DNA of 64,000 nucleotides from Actinomycetota bacterium (GCA_005885515.1 VAWK01000024.1:1-64000); one strand, 5' to 3'. Shown: positions 49,437 through 59,058, numbered from the stretch's first letter. A program made the numbers and translations. Notes: generated by a model from the letters alone, not told the origin.

Positions 49437-51491
49437 ATGGCTGCCACAAGGGAAGCTGGCGCTGCCCCGGTGTGCGCGGCCGAGCAGCGCGAGATCACCA
49501 AGCTGTCGATCGACACGATCCGGGCCCTGGCCATGGACGCGGTCCAGCGGGCCAACGCCGGCCACCCCGGCACCGCGATGGCGCTGGCGCCGCTGGCGTA
49601 CACGCTGTTCATGCGCTTCCTGCGCGTCAACCCGCAGGACACGCAGTGGCCGGACCGCGACCGCTTTGTGCTGAGCGCTGGCCACGCGTGCATCCTGCAG
49701 TACGCCAGCTTGCACCTGACGGGCTACCAGCTGGCCATGGAGGACCTCAAGCAGTTCCGCCAGTGGGGCTCGCGCACGCCCGGGCACCCGGAGCGCGGGG
49801 ACACGCCCGGGGTCGAGGTCACGACCGGACCGCTGGGACAGGGCATTAGCAACGCGGTGGGCATGGCGATGGCCGAGCGCTTCCTGGCCGAGCGCTTCAA
49901 CCGCCCCGGGCTGCGCGTGGTGGACCACCACACCTACGCGATCTGCTCCGACGGCGACATGATGGAGGGCGTCAGCCAGGAGGCGGCATCGATCGCCGGC
50001 CACTTCCGCCTGGGCAAGCTGATCGTGTGCTACGACGACAACCACATCACGATCGACGGCACCACGGCGATCTCCTTCGACGGCGAGGATCACTGCGCGC
50101 GCCTGCGAGCCGACGGCTGGCACGTGCAGCAGCTCGACGACTCCGAGGACCTGCCGGCGCTCGAGCAGGCGCTCGCGGCGGCGCGGGCGGAAACGGAGCG
50201 GCCGTCGTTCATCGCGATACGCTCCCACATCGCCTACCCCGCGCCCCATGCCATCGACACCGCCAAGGCGCACGGGGCGCCGCTGGGCGAGGAGGAGGTA
50301 CGGGCCACCAAGGAAGTCCTGGGCCTGGACCCCGCTCGCAGCTTCTGGGTGGATGAGCGCGTGTACGAGCACATGTCGCTGCGCGACGCGGGCGCCCGCG
50401 CGCAGGCGCAGTGGCAGGAGCGCTTCGCGGAGTGGCGCGCGTCGCTGCCCGAGCAGGCGGCGGAGTGGGACCGCGCCTGGGCGGGCGAGCTTCAGGCGGG
50501 CTGGCGTGAGGCCCTGCCGAGCTTCACGTACGGCGATGAGATCGCGACGCGCTCGGCCGGGCAGAAGACGATGGCCGCCTTCGCCCAGTTCGCGCCCACG
50601 ATGATCGGCGGCGCCGCCGACCTGGTCGAGTCGACCAAGACCTCCTTCGACGGCGGCGCTGAGTTCTCGGCCGTGCACGCCGGACGCAACGTGCCGTTCG
50701 GGATTCGCGAGCACGCGATGGGCGCGATCGTCAACGGCGCGGCCGCCCACGGCGGGATTGTCAAGCCGTACGGGTCCACGTTTCTGATCTTCTCCGACTA
50801 CATGCGTCCCAGCGTGCGCCTTTCGGCGCTGATGGGCCTGCCGGTGGTGTGGGTGTGGACGCATGACTCGGTTGGCCTGGGCGAGGACGGTCCCACGCAC
50901 CAGCCGATCGAGCACTACGCGGCCCTGCGCGCGATTCCCCGCCTGTGGGTGATCCGGCCCGCCGACGCCAACGAAACCGCGGTGGCGTGGCGGGTGGCGC
51001 TGGAACGCGACGACGGTCCCGTCGCGCTGCTGCTAACGCGCCAGAAGGTGCCCGTGCTCGACCGCGGCCAGCTGGCGAGCGCGCAGGAGCTCGAGCGTGG
51101 AGGCTATGTGCTGTGGCAGTCCTCGCCCGGGTCGCCGCAGCTGATCGTGATCTCGACCGGCAGCGAGGTCGCGCCGAGCCTGCAGGCGGCCCAGACGCTG
51201 GCCGGGGAAGGCGTCGGCACGCGCGTGGTGGCGATGCCGTGCGTGGAGCTGTTCGAGCTCCAGTCGAGCGCCTATCGGGACTCCGTGCTGCCACCCGAGA
51301 CCACGGCGCGCCTGGCCGTGGAGCCGGGAGCCAGCATCGCCTGGTGGAAGTGGGTGGGCAGCGGCGGAGACGTGCTGGGCCTGGATCGTTTCGGCGCCTC
51401 TGCGCCGGGTACGAAGGTGCTTGAGGAGCTGGGTTTCTCCGCGCGCGGCATCGCCGAACGCGCGCGGGCTCTGCTTCAGTCGACAATGTGA
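49437..51491 (+). CDS. tkt: Transketolase
   Basis: A thiamine-diphosphate enzyme of the non-oxidative pentose phosphate pathway, 684 residues. ThDP/Mg motif [19 protein letters not shown] with CYDDN about 30 residues on; N-terminal [19 protein letters not shown]/Pyr interface [16 protein letters not shown]-terminal [19 protein letters not shown]. The ATG at 49437 is 8 nt after TAGCAT (49423-49428), so it is probably leaderless. Transaldolase follows 9 bp downstream. Confidence 0.97.
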   Translation: MAATREAGAAPVCAAEQREITKLSIDTIRALAMDAVQRANAGHPGTAMALAPLAYTLFMRFLRVNPQDTQWPDRDRFVLSAGHACILQYASLHLTGYQLAMEDLKQFRQWGSRTPGHPERGDTPGVEVTTGPLGQGISNAVGMAMAERFLAERFNRPGLRVVDHHTYAICSDGDMMEGVSQEAASIAGHFRLGKLIVCYDDNHITIDGTTAISFDGEDHCARLRADGWHVQQLDDSEDLPALEQALAAARAETERPSFIAIRSHIAYPAPHAIDTAKAHGAPLGEEEVRATKEVLGLDPARSFWVDERVYEHMSLRDAGARAQAQWQERFAEWRASLPEQAAEWDRAWAGELQAGWREALPSFTYGDEIATRSAGQKTMAAFAQFAPTMIGGAADLVESTKTSFDGGAEFSAVHAGRNVPFGIREHAMGAIVNGAAAHGGIVKPYGSTFLIFSDYMRPSVRLSALMGLPVVWVWTHDSVGLGEDGPTHQPIEHYAALRAIPRLWVIRPADANETAVAWRVALERDDGPVALLLTRQKVPVLDRGQLASAQELERGGYVLWQSSPGSPQLIVISTGSEVAPSLQAAQTLAGEGVGTRVVAMPCVELFELQSSAYRDSVLPPETTARLAVEPGASIAWWKWVGSGGDVLGLDRFGASAPGTKVLEELGFSARGIAERARALLQSTM

Positions 51492-51500
51492 GGAGCTTCG

Positions 51501-52616
51501 ATGTCTGGGATCGCAAAGTCGCCACTGCAACGCCTCTCCGCACTCGGCCAGAGCGTGTGGGTGGACTTCCTCTCGCGGGAGCTGATCCACGGGGGCGAGC
51601 TGCGGAGCCTGATCGACGATGACGCAGTTGTCGGCGCCACGTCGAACCCCACCATCTTCCAGAAGGCGATGACCGAGGGCGACGCCTACGACGAGCAGCT
51701 GCATGAGCTGGCCGCGCAGGGCAAGAGCACCGAAGCGTGCTTCTGGGCGCTGGCCGAGCAGGACATCCGGGATGCGTGCGACGTGTTCCGCCCGGTCTGG
51801 GAGCACACCTCCGGCCGCGATGGCTACGTGTCCCTGGAGGTGGACCCGCGCCTGGCCTACGACACGCTCGGCACCTTCCGCGAGGCGATGCGGCTGCACG
51901 AGGCCGTCGACCGGCGCAACCTGTTGGTGAAGATCCCCGCCACCAAGCCCGGGCTGGGGGCGATCGAGGACGTCATCGCCAAGGGGCGCTCGATCAACGT
52001 GACGCTGATCTTCTCGCTGCGCCGCTACGCGGAGGTCGCCGAGTCCTACACGCGCGGCATCGAGCGCCTGATCGCCGAGGGCGGCGATCCCCGTGCGGTG
52101 GCATCGGTGGCGAGCTTCTTCGTATCTCGCATCGACACCGAGGCCGACCGCCGCCTGGATCAGATCGGCGGGCACGACAACCTGAAGGGCAAGCTCGCGG
52201 TGGCCAACGCAAAGCTCGCCTACGAGCACTACCGCCAGACATGCATGGGCCCGCGCTGGGAGTTCCTGGCCGCCAAGGGAGCCGTGCCGCAGCGTGTGCT
52301 GTGGGCGTCGACGTCGACCAAGGACCCGGCCTACCCGGACACGAAGTACGTGGAGGAGCTGATCGGCCCCGACACCATCAACACGATGCCCGAGGACACG
52401 ATCCGGGCCTATCAGGACCACGGCGACCCGCAGCCGCGCCTGCAAGGCGGGCTAGATGAGGCGCGGCGCGTGTTCGACGAGCTGCGCGCCGCGGGCGTGG
52501 ACTACGACGACGTGACCGGCACGCTCGAGCGCGAGGGCGTGGAGAAATTCTCGGGCTCCTTCGACGAGCTGCTGGAGGCGCTGGCCGCCAAGCAGGCGTC
52601 GCTCGCCCCCGCCTGA
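51501..52616 (+). CDS. tal: Transaldolase
   Basis: A Schiff-base aldolase of the pentose phosphate pathway, 371 residues, the long actinobacterial form. Motifs: VVGATSNPTIFQKAM at the first strand, catalytic Lys in LLVKIPATKPGLGAIED, SINVTLIFSLRRYAEV, and LWASTSTKDPAYPDTKYVEEL. GGAG about 7 nt before the ATG; 9 bp after tkt, so the pair is co-transcribed. Confidence 0.97.
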   Translation: MSGIAKSPLQRLSALGQSVWVDFLSRELIHGGELRSLIDDDAVVGATSNPTIFQKAMTEGDAYDEQLHELAAQGKSTEACFWALAEQDIRDACDVFRPVWEHTSGRDGYVSLEVDPRLAYDTLGTFREAMRLHEAVDRRNLLVKIPATKPGLGAIEDVIAKGRSINVTLIFSLRRYAEVAESYTRGIERLIAEGGDPRAVASVASFFVSRIDTEADRRLDQIGGHDNLKGKLAVANAKLAYEHYRQTCMGPRWEFLAAKGAVPQRVLWASTSTKDPAYPDTKYVEELIGPDTINTMPEDTIRAYQDHGDPQPRLQGGLDEARRVFDELRAAGVDYDDVTGTLEREGVEKFSGSFDELLEALAAKQASLAPA

Positions 52617-52663
52617 TCGCGACGGACCGCATGGGCCGCTGTAGGCCGCGCGACCGCGGCACT

Positions 52664-53968
52664 CTAGGCGTAGGGGATCGGCACTAGCACCACTATGCGC
52701 AGCGGCCCCGAGGGGAACGCGCTGGCGTGCACGGTGAACACCTCGAAGCGCCGGCCCCGGTAGATGTAGGCGCCCGTTTCGGGCACGCGCCCGGGCGCGG
52801 GGCCGAGGCTGTTCTTGACCAGCGATCGGCCCATGTACATCAGCACGTACATGCCGCCCAGCCGCCGCGCCAGGCGCAGGTAGCCTTCGTCGTCCTGGAT
52901 CGACAGCACGAAGCTGCCGATCGTGCGCCCGCCCTGGCGCAGCACGCCGGTGACCGGCGCCAGCACGTAGGGACCGCCCACGTCGCGCAGCAACTGTCCG
53001 CCGACGCTCACGCGCAGGCGCACGATGTGTTCGGTGAGCAGATCGTCGATCGCCAGCCGTGTGGCTTCGGGATCGCGGGCGGCGACCGCGCGCAGCAGCG
53101 CCGGATCCTGCTGGACCCTGCGTACCTGCAACCGCGCCCGCGGGCCCGCCTCGCCGGCGTAGATCAGGCGCGCGACCGACGCGAGCGCGTTAACGAGCGT
53201 CTGGCGCGCCGTGCCGCCGCACAGCGCGCGCACGGCGGGCGCCGGCCTGAACAGGTAGATCCGCAGCGAGCCGCTGGGATAGCGCTGCGCGGCGATCGAG
53301 CTGTAGCGATAGGTCACGCCCGCCACGCGCAGCGTGCCCTTGGCGGGCAGCTCCCCCGCTGGCAGCGCCAGCGAGCCGGCGATCGTGCGCCCCCCCGCGC
53401 GCAGCACGGTGGCGCTCTGGGCGATGCCGTTGGTCTCGGCCACGATCCCCTCGTCCGACCACACGCTGGTGACGAACCGCGCGATCTTCGCTCCGCTGGC
53501 GCCGGTGATCGTGCCGCGCAGCGGCGCCACCGCCGCGCCGCCGGCGTCGGCCAGCACTTCGCCTGTACCTTCGCCGCCGCCCGCGCCGCGCAGCACACGC
53601 AGGTTGGTGATGCGGCCGGCCGCGACCAGCGACTGCGCCGCGGCCTGCGCGGCCGCGGGATCGCCCCGTTCGATCGCCATGCGCAGTGCGACCGAGCGCC
53701 TGATGACCGCCAGGCCGGCGCCGGTGCGTTCGCTCGAGACGCCCTCGTTGTAGACGTGCTTGGCGATCTGACCAAGCGTGTGCATGACCGTGCCGGGACA
53801 GGACGCGGCGGGCTGGGGAGCGGTTTCGGCGGCTTCCCGCGCGGCCTGCGCGGCGTCGGCTGTGCCGGCGGATCGGGACCCGCAGCCGGCGAGCACGGCG
53901 GTTAGCGCGAGCAGCGCGCTCGCGCGCACGGCCAGCAGCGCGGCGGCGGGGCTCCCGGGCGCGGCCAT
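52664..53968 (-). CDS. Lipoprotein with a duplicated sensor-like domain
   Basis: A 434-residue exported protein. The signal ends in ALTAVLAGCGS, a lipobox with the acylated Cys. The mature part appears to hold two related ~140-residue units: AALRMAIERGDPAAA-type helices, then strands ending GTLRVAGVTYRYSS...SLRIYLF, and later RAVAARDPEATRLAIDDLL...FEVFTVHASAFPSGPLRIVVL. The layout resembles tandem extracellular Cache-like domains, but this is inference. The ATG at 53968 is 8 nt after TAGGAT (minus strand, 53982-53977). Divergent from the transglycosylase-like gene. Confidence 0.82.
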   Translation of the reverse strand: MAAPGSPAAALLAVRASALLALTAVLAGCGSRSAGTADAAQAAREAAETAPQPAASCPGTVMHTLGQIAKHVYNEGVSSERTGAGLAVIRRSVALRMAIERGDPAAAQAAAQSLVAAGRITNLRVLRGAGGGEGTGEVLADAGGAAVAPLRGTITGASGAKIARFVTSVWSDEGIVAETNGIAQSATVLRAGGRTIAGSLALPAGELPAKGTLRVAGVTYRYSSIAAQRYPSGSLRIYLFRPAPAVRALCGGTARQTLVNALASVARLIYAGEAGPRARLQVRRVQQDPALLRAVAARDPEATRLAIDDLLTEHIVRLRVSVGGQLLRDVGGPYVLAPVTGVLRQGGRTIGSFVLSIQDDEGYLRLARRLGGMYVLMYMGRSLVKNSLGPAPGRVPETGAYIYRGRRFEVFTVHASAFPSGPLRIVVLVPIPYA

Positions 53969-54041
53969 AGCGCGCCATCCTAAGCGCTCCTCACACGAGG
54001 CTACGTAGGTGCTCGTCACACGTCGCTACCCTGCAGGGCTG

Positions 54042-55097
54042 ATGGCCCCCTCCCCCGCAGGGGCGCACGCACAGGCAGCGGCGCGCCCGCAGGCGCACGT
54101 GCCCAGCCCGCCCGACGAACGAGCGGCGTGGCTCGTCGCGATCGCGCTGGGCACGCTCGGCGCGCTGGCGCTCGTGGCGGTGCTGACCGGGCTGGTGGGG
54201 GGCAACGCGCGCCCCGCACCCGCGGCCTCGCCGCCGCCGGTGCCGCTGGCGGCCGCGCTGCCGGCGCCGGGCGGCGCGGTGTCCGCGAGCCCGCCCGGGG
54301 CCCGCCACGTGGGCGTCATCGTGGGGCGCCCCACGGCGGCGCAGCAGAGCGCCGATGCGAGGCGCTTTGAAAGCCAGCCGGCGGCGCTGATCGCCGCGCG
54401 CTGGATGGAAGGCTTCTATCCGATCTACGGAACCGCGCAGGAAACGTTCGCGGTCAACTGGCTGCTGCTGGCCTCGATCCACGAGCAGGAGTCGGCCTTC
54501 TCGACCGCGCCCGGCACCTACCGGGGTTTGAACTTCGCCCACTGCTGCGGCGGGCCGATGCAGTTCAACGTCACCAACGGCCCTCCCAGCACGTGGCAGC
54601 TGGTGAACGACTCCTACATCTACGGCCGCCGTCCGGCGGCGTACGGCCACATGACCGCCACGCATCCGTCGATCTATGACGACTTCGACTCGATCATGGC
54701 CGCTGCGCACCTGCTGTCGGCGGACGGCGCCGAATACCGCCTGGACGGCAGCGCGTGGATGGCCGCCTACGACTATTACGGCCACGACCTGACCGGCGTC
54801 ACCTACGCCGACCAGGTGCTGGCGCGGGCGATCGGCTGGTCCCAGCATGGCTTCTGCTTCGACTGCGGCGTGCGCCCCGGGCTGATGGAAGCAGTGCACG
54901 CTGCCTACGGCGCGCCGGTCATGCGGTCGCTGCTCAGCGCGGCGGCGGCGCGCTCCAACCGTCCTCGGCCGCCCGGCGCCGGCCCCACGCACGGCGTCGG
55001 CCCGACGCACGGCGCCCGCGCCACGCGCGGCGCCGGCCCCACGCACGGCGCCCGCGCCACGCGCGGCAGCTGCCGCGCGGGCGCTGCCTGCCGCTAG
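54042..55097 (+). CDS. Membrane-anchored lytic transglycosylase-like protein
   Basis: 351 residues: a cytoplasmic Pro/Ala tail, one membrane segment (WLVAIALGTLGALALVAVLT), a Pro-rich linker, then a lysozyme-like domain. The likely catalytic Glu is in LLASIHEQESAFS, with GLNFAHCCGGPMQFNV matching the G-x-MQ part of transglycosylase domains. It would cleave cell-wall glycan. The C-terminus holds five 6-residue repeats (GAGPTH/GARATR). The ATG at 54042 is 9 nt after TACCCT (54027-54032). Confidence 0.83.
   Translation: MAPSPAGAHAQAAARPQAHVPSPPDERAAWLVAIALGTLGALALVAVLTGLVGGNARPAPAASPPPVPLAAALPAPGGAVSASPPGARHVGVIVGRPTAAQQSADARRFESQPAALIAARWMEGFYPIYGTAQETFAVNWLLLASIHEQESAFSTAPGTYRGLNFAHCCGGPMQFNVTNGPPSTWQLVNDSYIYGRRPAAYGHMTATHPSIYDDFDSIMAAAHLLSADGAEYRLDGSAWMAAYDYYGHDLTGVTYADQVLARAIGWSQHGFCFDCGVRPGLMEAVHAAYGAPVMRSLLSAAAARSNRPRPPGAGPTHGVGPTHGARATRGAGPTHGARATRGSCRAGAACR
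54975..55064. repeat. 18-bp tandem repeat, 5 copies, in the transglycosylase-like gene
   Basis: Five 18-bp units starting GGCGCCGGCC or GGCGCCCGCG encode alternating GAGPTH and GARATR hexapeptides at the C-terminus. The length is likely variable between strains. Confidence 0.85.
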
Positions 55098-55101
55098 CCG
55101 C

Positions 55102-56267
55102 TCAGGCCGCCTGCGCCTGGGCCATGACCTCGCCGGCGACCCGACCTCGCCGGCGACCCGGTCGGTGGCGCCGGAGGTGCCGCCGAGCAGGCGGCGCGAG
55201 AGCTGCGCGCGGCGGAAGTACAGGGGCGCGTCGTGCTCCCAGGTGGCGCCGATGCCGCCGTGCACGGAGATCATCGTGCGCGCTGCCAGATCGAGCGCGC
55301 GGCCGGCCACCGAGCGGGCGGCGCTGGCAGCGAGCGGGAACTCGTCCGGCGCCCCGCGGCGCGCCCAGCCGGCGTAGTACAGCAGCGAGCGCCCGTTGTC
55401 GAGCTGGCGCAGCACCTCGGTGAGCGCGTGCTTGACCGCCTGGTAGGAGCCGATCGCGCGCCCGAACGTGTGCCGCTCCTTGGCGTAGGCGACCGTCACG
55501 TCGAGCGCGGTTTCGACGCTGCCGAGCGACTCGGCGGCGATCAGCGCCTGTGCCAGGTGCCAGGCCGAGGCGAGCGCCGCCGGCGGGGCGTCGAGCAGCA
55601 GGGCGGGCGCGTCAGCGAGCGCGACGTGGCCCAGCGACCGCGTGGCGTCGTAGCGTGGGGTGGCCTGCACGGTCACGCCGCTGGCGGCGGCGAGGTCGAT
55701 GGCGATCCCGGTGGGCTCGCCGTCGAGCAGCGCCACCCCGACCAGCACGTCGGCGCCGGGAGCATCGGGAACGAACGACAGCTCGCCGCTGACGAGCGCC
55801 TGGCCGGCTGCGTTGGGGTCGCGCGCCGCGCTGGGCGCGAGCGCCCGCTCGATGCCGCGGGCGGGATCGATGGTCCACTGCGTGTGCACGTCGCCGGGGG
55901 GGCACACGGGCAGGTAGGCGGCGCGGTGCTCGCCCGTGGCCAGCTGATCCAGCAGCCCCGCGCCCGCCGGCGCGTCGCCCAGGATCGCGGTGGCCGGCAG
56001 GTGGCCGAGCAGCTCCACGCTCGCCAGCACGCGCCCGCACTCGCCCATCACGAGCATCGCGTCGAACGCGTCGAGGCCGGCGCCGCCGTGCGCTTCGTCG
56101 ATCAGCAGTCCCGGCCAGCCGGCCTCGCGGGCGGTCGGCCACAGGTCGGGCAGCGCATCCTTGCCGTCGAGCGCCTCGCGCGCGGCCTCCAGCGTCTTGA
56201 AGCGCGACAGCGCGCCGCGCGCGGCCTCGCGCAGGAAGACCTGCTCGTCCGAGAGGTCCAGGTTCAT
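55102..56267 (-). pseudogene. Acyl-CoA dehydrogenase, C-terminus frameshifted by a 17-bp duplication
   Basis: An FAD-dependent acyl-CoA dehydrogenase starting at ATG 56267 (MNLDLSDEQVFLREA), overlapping the upstream dehydrogenase stop (ATGA). The core is intact: HGGAGLDAFDAMLVMGECGR, AYAKERHTFGRAIGSYQAVK, ISVHGGIGATWEHDAPLYF. Near the end a 17-bp tandem duplication (55126-55159) shifts the frame. Without it the protein would end VAGEVMAQAQAA at the TGA 55102-55104 (about 382 residues). As read, translation runs on for ~370 codons, antisense to the transglycosylase gene, to 53991. The catalytic domain may still fold, so this could be a functional variant, a pseudogene or an assembly error. Confidence 0.82.
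55126..55159. repeat. 17-bp perfect tandem duplication causing a frameshift
   Basis: GACCTCGCCGGCGACCC occurs twice back to back (55126-55142, 55143-55159). Removing one copy restores a normal acyl-CoA dehydrogenase C-terminus and stop. Confidence 0.93.
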
Positions 56268-57481
56268 ACCGGCGCGCCTTCCTTGGAGCGCAGCTCGGAG
56301 AACGGCACGCCCTTGTCCAGGCGCGGCGCCGGCGGCAGCCCCAGCACGCGCTCGCCGATCGTGTTGCGCAGGATCTCCTCGGTGCCGCCCGCCGACTTCA
56401 GGCCGGGCAGGAAGGAGATCATGTACGCCCACTCGCTGTCCTGGGCCAGCGCGTCGGGGCCGAGCACGTCGGCGATCAGGTCGCCGGCCTTGATCGCGCT
56501 CGAGACGATCGTCACCTTCGCCAGGCCGGCCTCCGGGCCGGGGATCTGCCCCCGCTGCAGCGCGGTCAGCGTGCGGTAGCCGGTGAATCGGACGGCGATC
56601 AGCTCGCTGGCCACCTCGCCGAGCTCGCGCCGCACCTCGGGGTCGCGTCGCGCGTCCTCCACCCGGGCGATCGCCCTGGCGAAGCGGCTGGAGTTGTAGC
56701 CCAGGCCCTCGCTGCCGAGGCCGATCGTGACGCGCTCGAACATGAGCGTGGTGAGCGCGGTGGCCCAGCCGTTGCCCACGCCGCCGACGACCGCCTCGGC
56801 GGCGAGCGGGACGTCGTCGAAGAACACCTCGTTGAACTCCGCCTCGCCGGAGATCTGCCGCAGGCCGCGCACCGTCACCCCGGGGGCGTCTATGGGCACG
56901 ATGAACATGGTCAGGCCCTTGTGCTTGGGCACGTCGGGATCGGTGCGCGCGAGCAGCAGCCCGAAGGCGGCGAACTGGGCGTTGGTCGTCCACACCTTCT
57001 GCCCGCTCAAGCGCCAGCTGCCATCGTCCTGCTGGCGCGCACGCGACTGCACGGCCGCGAGGTCCGAGCCGGCGGCCGGCTCGGAGAAGAGCTGGCACCA
57101 CACCTCGTCGGCGTGCAGCATCGGGCCCAGGTAGCGCGCCTTCTGCTCATCGGTGCCGTGGGCGATGATCGTCGGACCGAGCATGCCCACGCCGATCGCG
57201 TCGAGGATCCCGGGCACTCTGGCGCGGCCGATCTCCTGGTTGCAGATCACCTGCTCGATCGGGCCGAGCCCCTGGCCGCCAAACTCCTTGGGCCAGGTCA
57301 CGCCCGCGAGGCCGCCCTCGGCGAGCTTTCCCTGCCACGCACGGCGCGCGGCGATCAGCTCCTGCTCGTCGGTGATCGCTTCCGGACCCTCGAGCGCAGG
57401 GGCTTCGGAGGCGTGCTGCTCGAGCCAGCTCCTCACCTGGGAGCGGTAGGCGGCTTGCTGGGGCGTATCGTCGAGATCCAC
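56264..57481 (-). CDS. Acyl-CoA dehydrogenase
   Basis: An FAD-dependent alpha,beta-dehydrogenase of 405 residues. Features: PKEFGGQGLGPIEQVICNQE, LFSEPAAGSDLAAVQSRA (FAD/substrate strand), WTTNAQFAAFGLLLAR, SGEAEFNEVFFDDVPL and SAGGTEEILRNTIGERVLGLP at the C-terminus. The adjacent, overlapping second dehydrogenase suggests a heteromeric (alpha2beta2) enzyme like those of steroid or bulky acyl-CoA degradation. The GTG start has AAAAGGAG 5-6 nt upstream, and a palindrome lies 17 bp upstream. Confidence 0.94.
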   Translation of the reverse strand: MDLDDTPQQAAYRSQVRSWLEQHASEAPALEGPEAITDEQELIAARRAWQGKLAEGGLAGVTWPKEFGGQGLGPIEQVICNQEIGRARVPGILDAIGVGMLGPTIIAHGTDEQKARYLGPMLHADEVWCQLFSEPAAGSDLAAVQSRARQQDDGSWRLSGQKVWTTNAQFAAFGLLLARTDPDVPKHKGLTMFIVPIDAPGVTVRGLRQISGEAEFNEVFFDDVPLAAEAVVGGVGNGWATALTTLMFERVTIGLGSEGLGYNSSRFARAIARVEDARRDPEVRRELGEVASELIAVRFTGYRTLTALQRGQIPGPEAGLAKVTIVSSAIKAGDLIADVLGPDALAQDSEWAYMISFLPGLKSAGGTEEILRNTIGERVLGLPPAPRLDKGVPFSELRSKEGAPV

Positions 57482-57497
57482 GGCTTCTCCTTTTGGC

Positions 57498-57511
57498 TGA
57501 CTGGCCAGTCA
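57498..57511. promoter_or_regulatory. TGACTGGCCAGTCA palindrome: putative TetR-type operator
   Basis: A perfect 14-bp palindrome 16 bp before the start of the acyl-CoA dehydrogenase operon. A TTGACA element (minus strand, about 57524-57519) lies just upstream of it. The sequence style (TTGACTGGCCAGTCA) is typical of TetR-family lipid regulators; the regulator itself is not in the window. Confidence 0.6.
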
Positions 57512-57589
57512 ATCCATTGTGTCAAACGGTACCCCACCCGCGGGCGGAGTGTCGACCTGCTGGGCCGCGCCCGGGAGCGTGCGCCCGGC

Positions 57590-58792
57590 TCAGGCGTCGG
57601 GCGGGATGGGGGCCTCGGCCACGGGCGCCTGGTGATAGACGCGCTCGAAGCCCAGGTCGAGAAGCTGGCGCGCCTGGCTGCCGGGCGCGGAGGAGTGCAG
57701 CAGGACCACGCCCAGGCGCACGCCGTGGCGCTCGGCTGTCGCCACCAGGCATCTGCCGGAGGCGTTGGTGTAGCCCGTCTTCAGCCCGGTCAGGCCCGGG
57801 TAGCGGTAGATCAGAAGCGGGTTGTTGTTGTAAAGGTACAGCTTGCCGCCCTTGATCGGAAACGGCAGCACCGCGCTGGGGTGGCGCACGATGGCGGCCA
57901 GGCGCGGCTGCTGGAGGTCCACGTGCGCCAGCACGGCGAGGTCGGCGGGGCAGGAGAAGTTGCCTTCGTCGAAGTAGCCGGAGGGGGAGGAGAAGCGCGT
58001 GCAGCCCATCCCCAGCCGCGCGGCCTCGCGGTTCATGCGCGCGACGAACGCGCCCACGCTGCCGGCGACGCTCTGCGCGAGGGCGGTCGCGGCGTCGTTG
58101 CCGGAGGGCAGCAGCAGCCCGTACAGCATGCTCTGCAGCGCCACGTGCCGGCCGCGCGGCAGCACGCCGACCTTGGAGCCGGCCGCTTCCACCGCCTGCT
58201 TGGTCACGAGCACGCGTGCGTGCGGCGACGCCGAGCGCACCACGATGAGCGCCGTCATCATCTTGGTGAGGCTGGCGATGCGCAGGCGCAGCAACGGGTT
58301 GCGCTGCCACAGCACGAGCCCGGTGTCCAGGTTGAACAGCAGTCCCGCGCGCGCCGGGTGGTGGAAGCGGATCTGAAGTGGGTCGCGCTCGGGCGCGCCG
58401 ATGCCCGTGAGCGCAAGCGGCGGCGTCGCGAGCGCAAGCCCGGTCGGCGACCGGTCCGGCGGGGAGGCTGGCACGGTGGCGGAGCCCGGCGCGGTGGCGG
58501 AGCCCGGCGCGGTGGCGGAGCCCGGCGAGGTGGCGGAAGCAGCGTCGGGGCCAGCCGCAGCGCGGGCGCGACCCGCAGCCGAGGTGGACGCGCGCGCAGC
58601 CGAGGCGGACGCGCGCCCGGACGCGGATACGCGCGAGCCGCGCTGCCCGGTGTCGAACAGTCCGAACGCAGCGGCAAGCGCGGCAAGCGCGGCTAGCGCC
58701 AGCGCAGCCGCGATGGCCGCGAGCAGGCGCCCGCGCCGGCCGCGCGGCGGCTGACGGCCGCGGCCCGGGCCGATCAGTGGGGAGATGCTCAC
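57590..58792 (-). CDS. D-alanyl-D-alanine carboxypeptidase (serine-type, PBP5-like)
   Basis: Trims peptidoglycan stem peptides outside the membrane; 400 residues. A cytoplasmic Arg/Gly-rich start and one N-terminal membrane segment (about residues 23-44) precede an Ala/Ser/Pro linker with repeats, then the peptidase. All three active-site motifs are present: ASLTKMM (SxxK), LPSGNDAA (SxN) and LKTGYT (KTG). The GTG start (VSISPLIGPG) has no strong ribosome site. No C-terminal amphipathic anchor is evident. Confidence 0.92.
   Translation of the reverse strand: MSISPLIGPGRGRQPPRGRRGRLLAAIAAALALAALAALAAAFGLFDTGQRGSRVSASGRASASAARASTSAAGRARAAAGPDAASATSPGSATAPGSATAPGSATVPASPPDRSPTGLALATPPLALTGIGAPERDPLQIRFHHPARAGLLFNLDTGLVLWQRNPLLRLRIASLTKMMTALIVVRSASPHARVLVTKQAVEAAGSKVGVLPRGRHVALQSMLYGLLLPSGNDAATALAQSVAGSVGAFVARMNREAARLGMGCTRFSSPSGYFDEGNFSCPADLAVLAHVDLQQPRLAAIVRHPSAVLPFPIKGGKLYLYNNNPLLIYRYPGLTGLKTGYTNASGRCLVATAERHGVRLGVVLLHSSAPGSQARQLLDLGFERVYHQAPVAEAPIPPDA
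58475..58537. repeat. 18-bp tandem repeat, 3.5 copies, in the carboxypeptidase linker
   Basis: The unit GGTGGCGGAGCCCGGCGC repeats three times plus a half copy and encodes the GSATAP repeats of the linker between membrane anchor and peptidase. Confidence 0.8.
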
Positions 58793-58843
58793 GGGGTGCG
58801 CACCAGTTGCTGTGGCGGAGACGGGTTGGGCACGGGCGGAAGC

Positions 58844-59017
58844 TCAGTTGGGAGGATTGCGCAGCGCGCCCACGATGCCGATCGCGAGCAGCAGCAGGAT
58901 CAGCACCGAGAGCAGACTAGCCAGGGTAAAGCCCTGTTCGGCCACGGCGACGACGGTGAGGAAGGCAAAGCCGGCGATGAACACGAGCGCGGCGCCCAGG
59001 ACGAGCGTGCGTCTCAC
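58844..59017 (-). CDS. Small two-helix membrane protein, 57 residues
   Basis: It starts at GTG 59017 (VRRTLVLGAALVFIAGFAFL) and has two hydrophobic stretches, the second LASLLSVLILLLLAIGIVGA, ending ALRNPPN. The start overlaps the stop of a 14-codon mini-ORF that itself overlaps the rhomboid stop, so it appears coupled to the rhomboid protease. No family is recognised. Confidence 0.65.
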   Translation of the reverse strand: MRRTLVLGAALVFIAGFAFLTVVAVAEQGFTLASLLSVLILLLLAIGIVGALRNPPN

Positions 59018-59058
59018 GCGGGCGGCGCGGGGCCCGTGGGCATCGTGAGCGAGGCCAT
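59014..59058 (-). other. 14-codon linking ORF between rhomboid and small membrane protein
   Basis: The ATG shares one base with the rhomboid TGA (TGATG). The peptide is MASLTMPTGPAPPA, and its TGA overlaps the GTG of the downstream gene (GTGA). It may only carry ribosomes between the two genes. Confidence 0.35.

Noticed and set aside
53991-55101. Apparent 370-codon extension of the second acyl-CoA dehydrogenase
   Set aside because: It is low-complexity, antisense to the transglycosylase-like gene, and explained by the 17-bp duplication.
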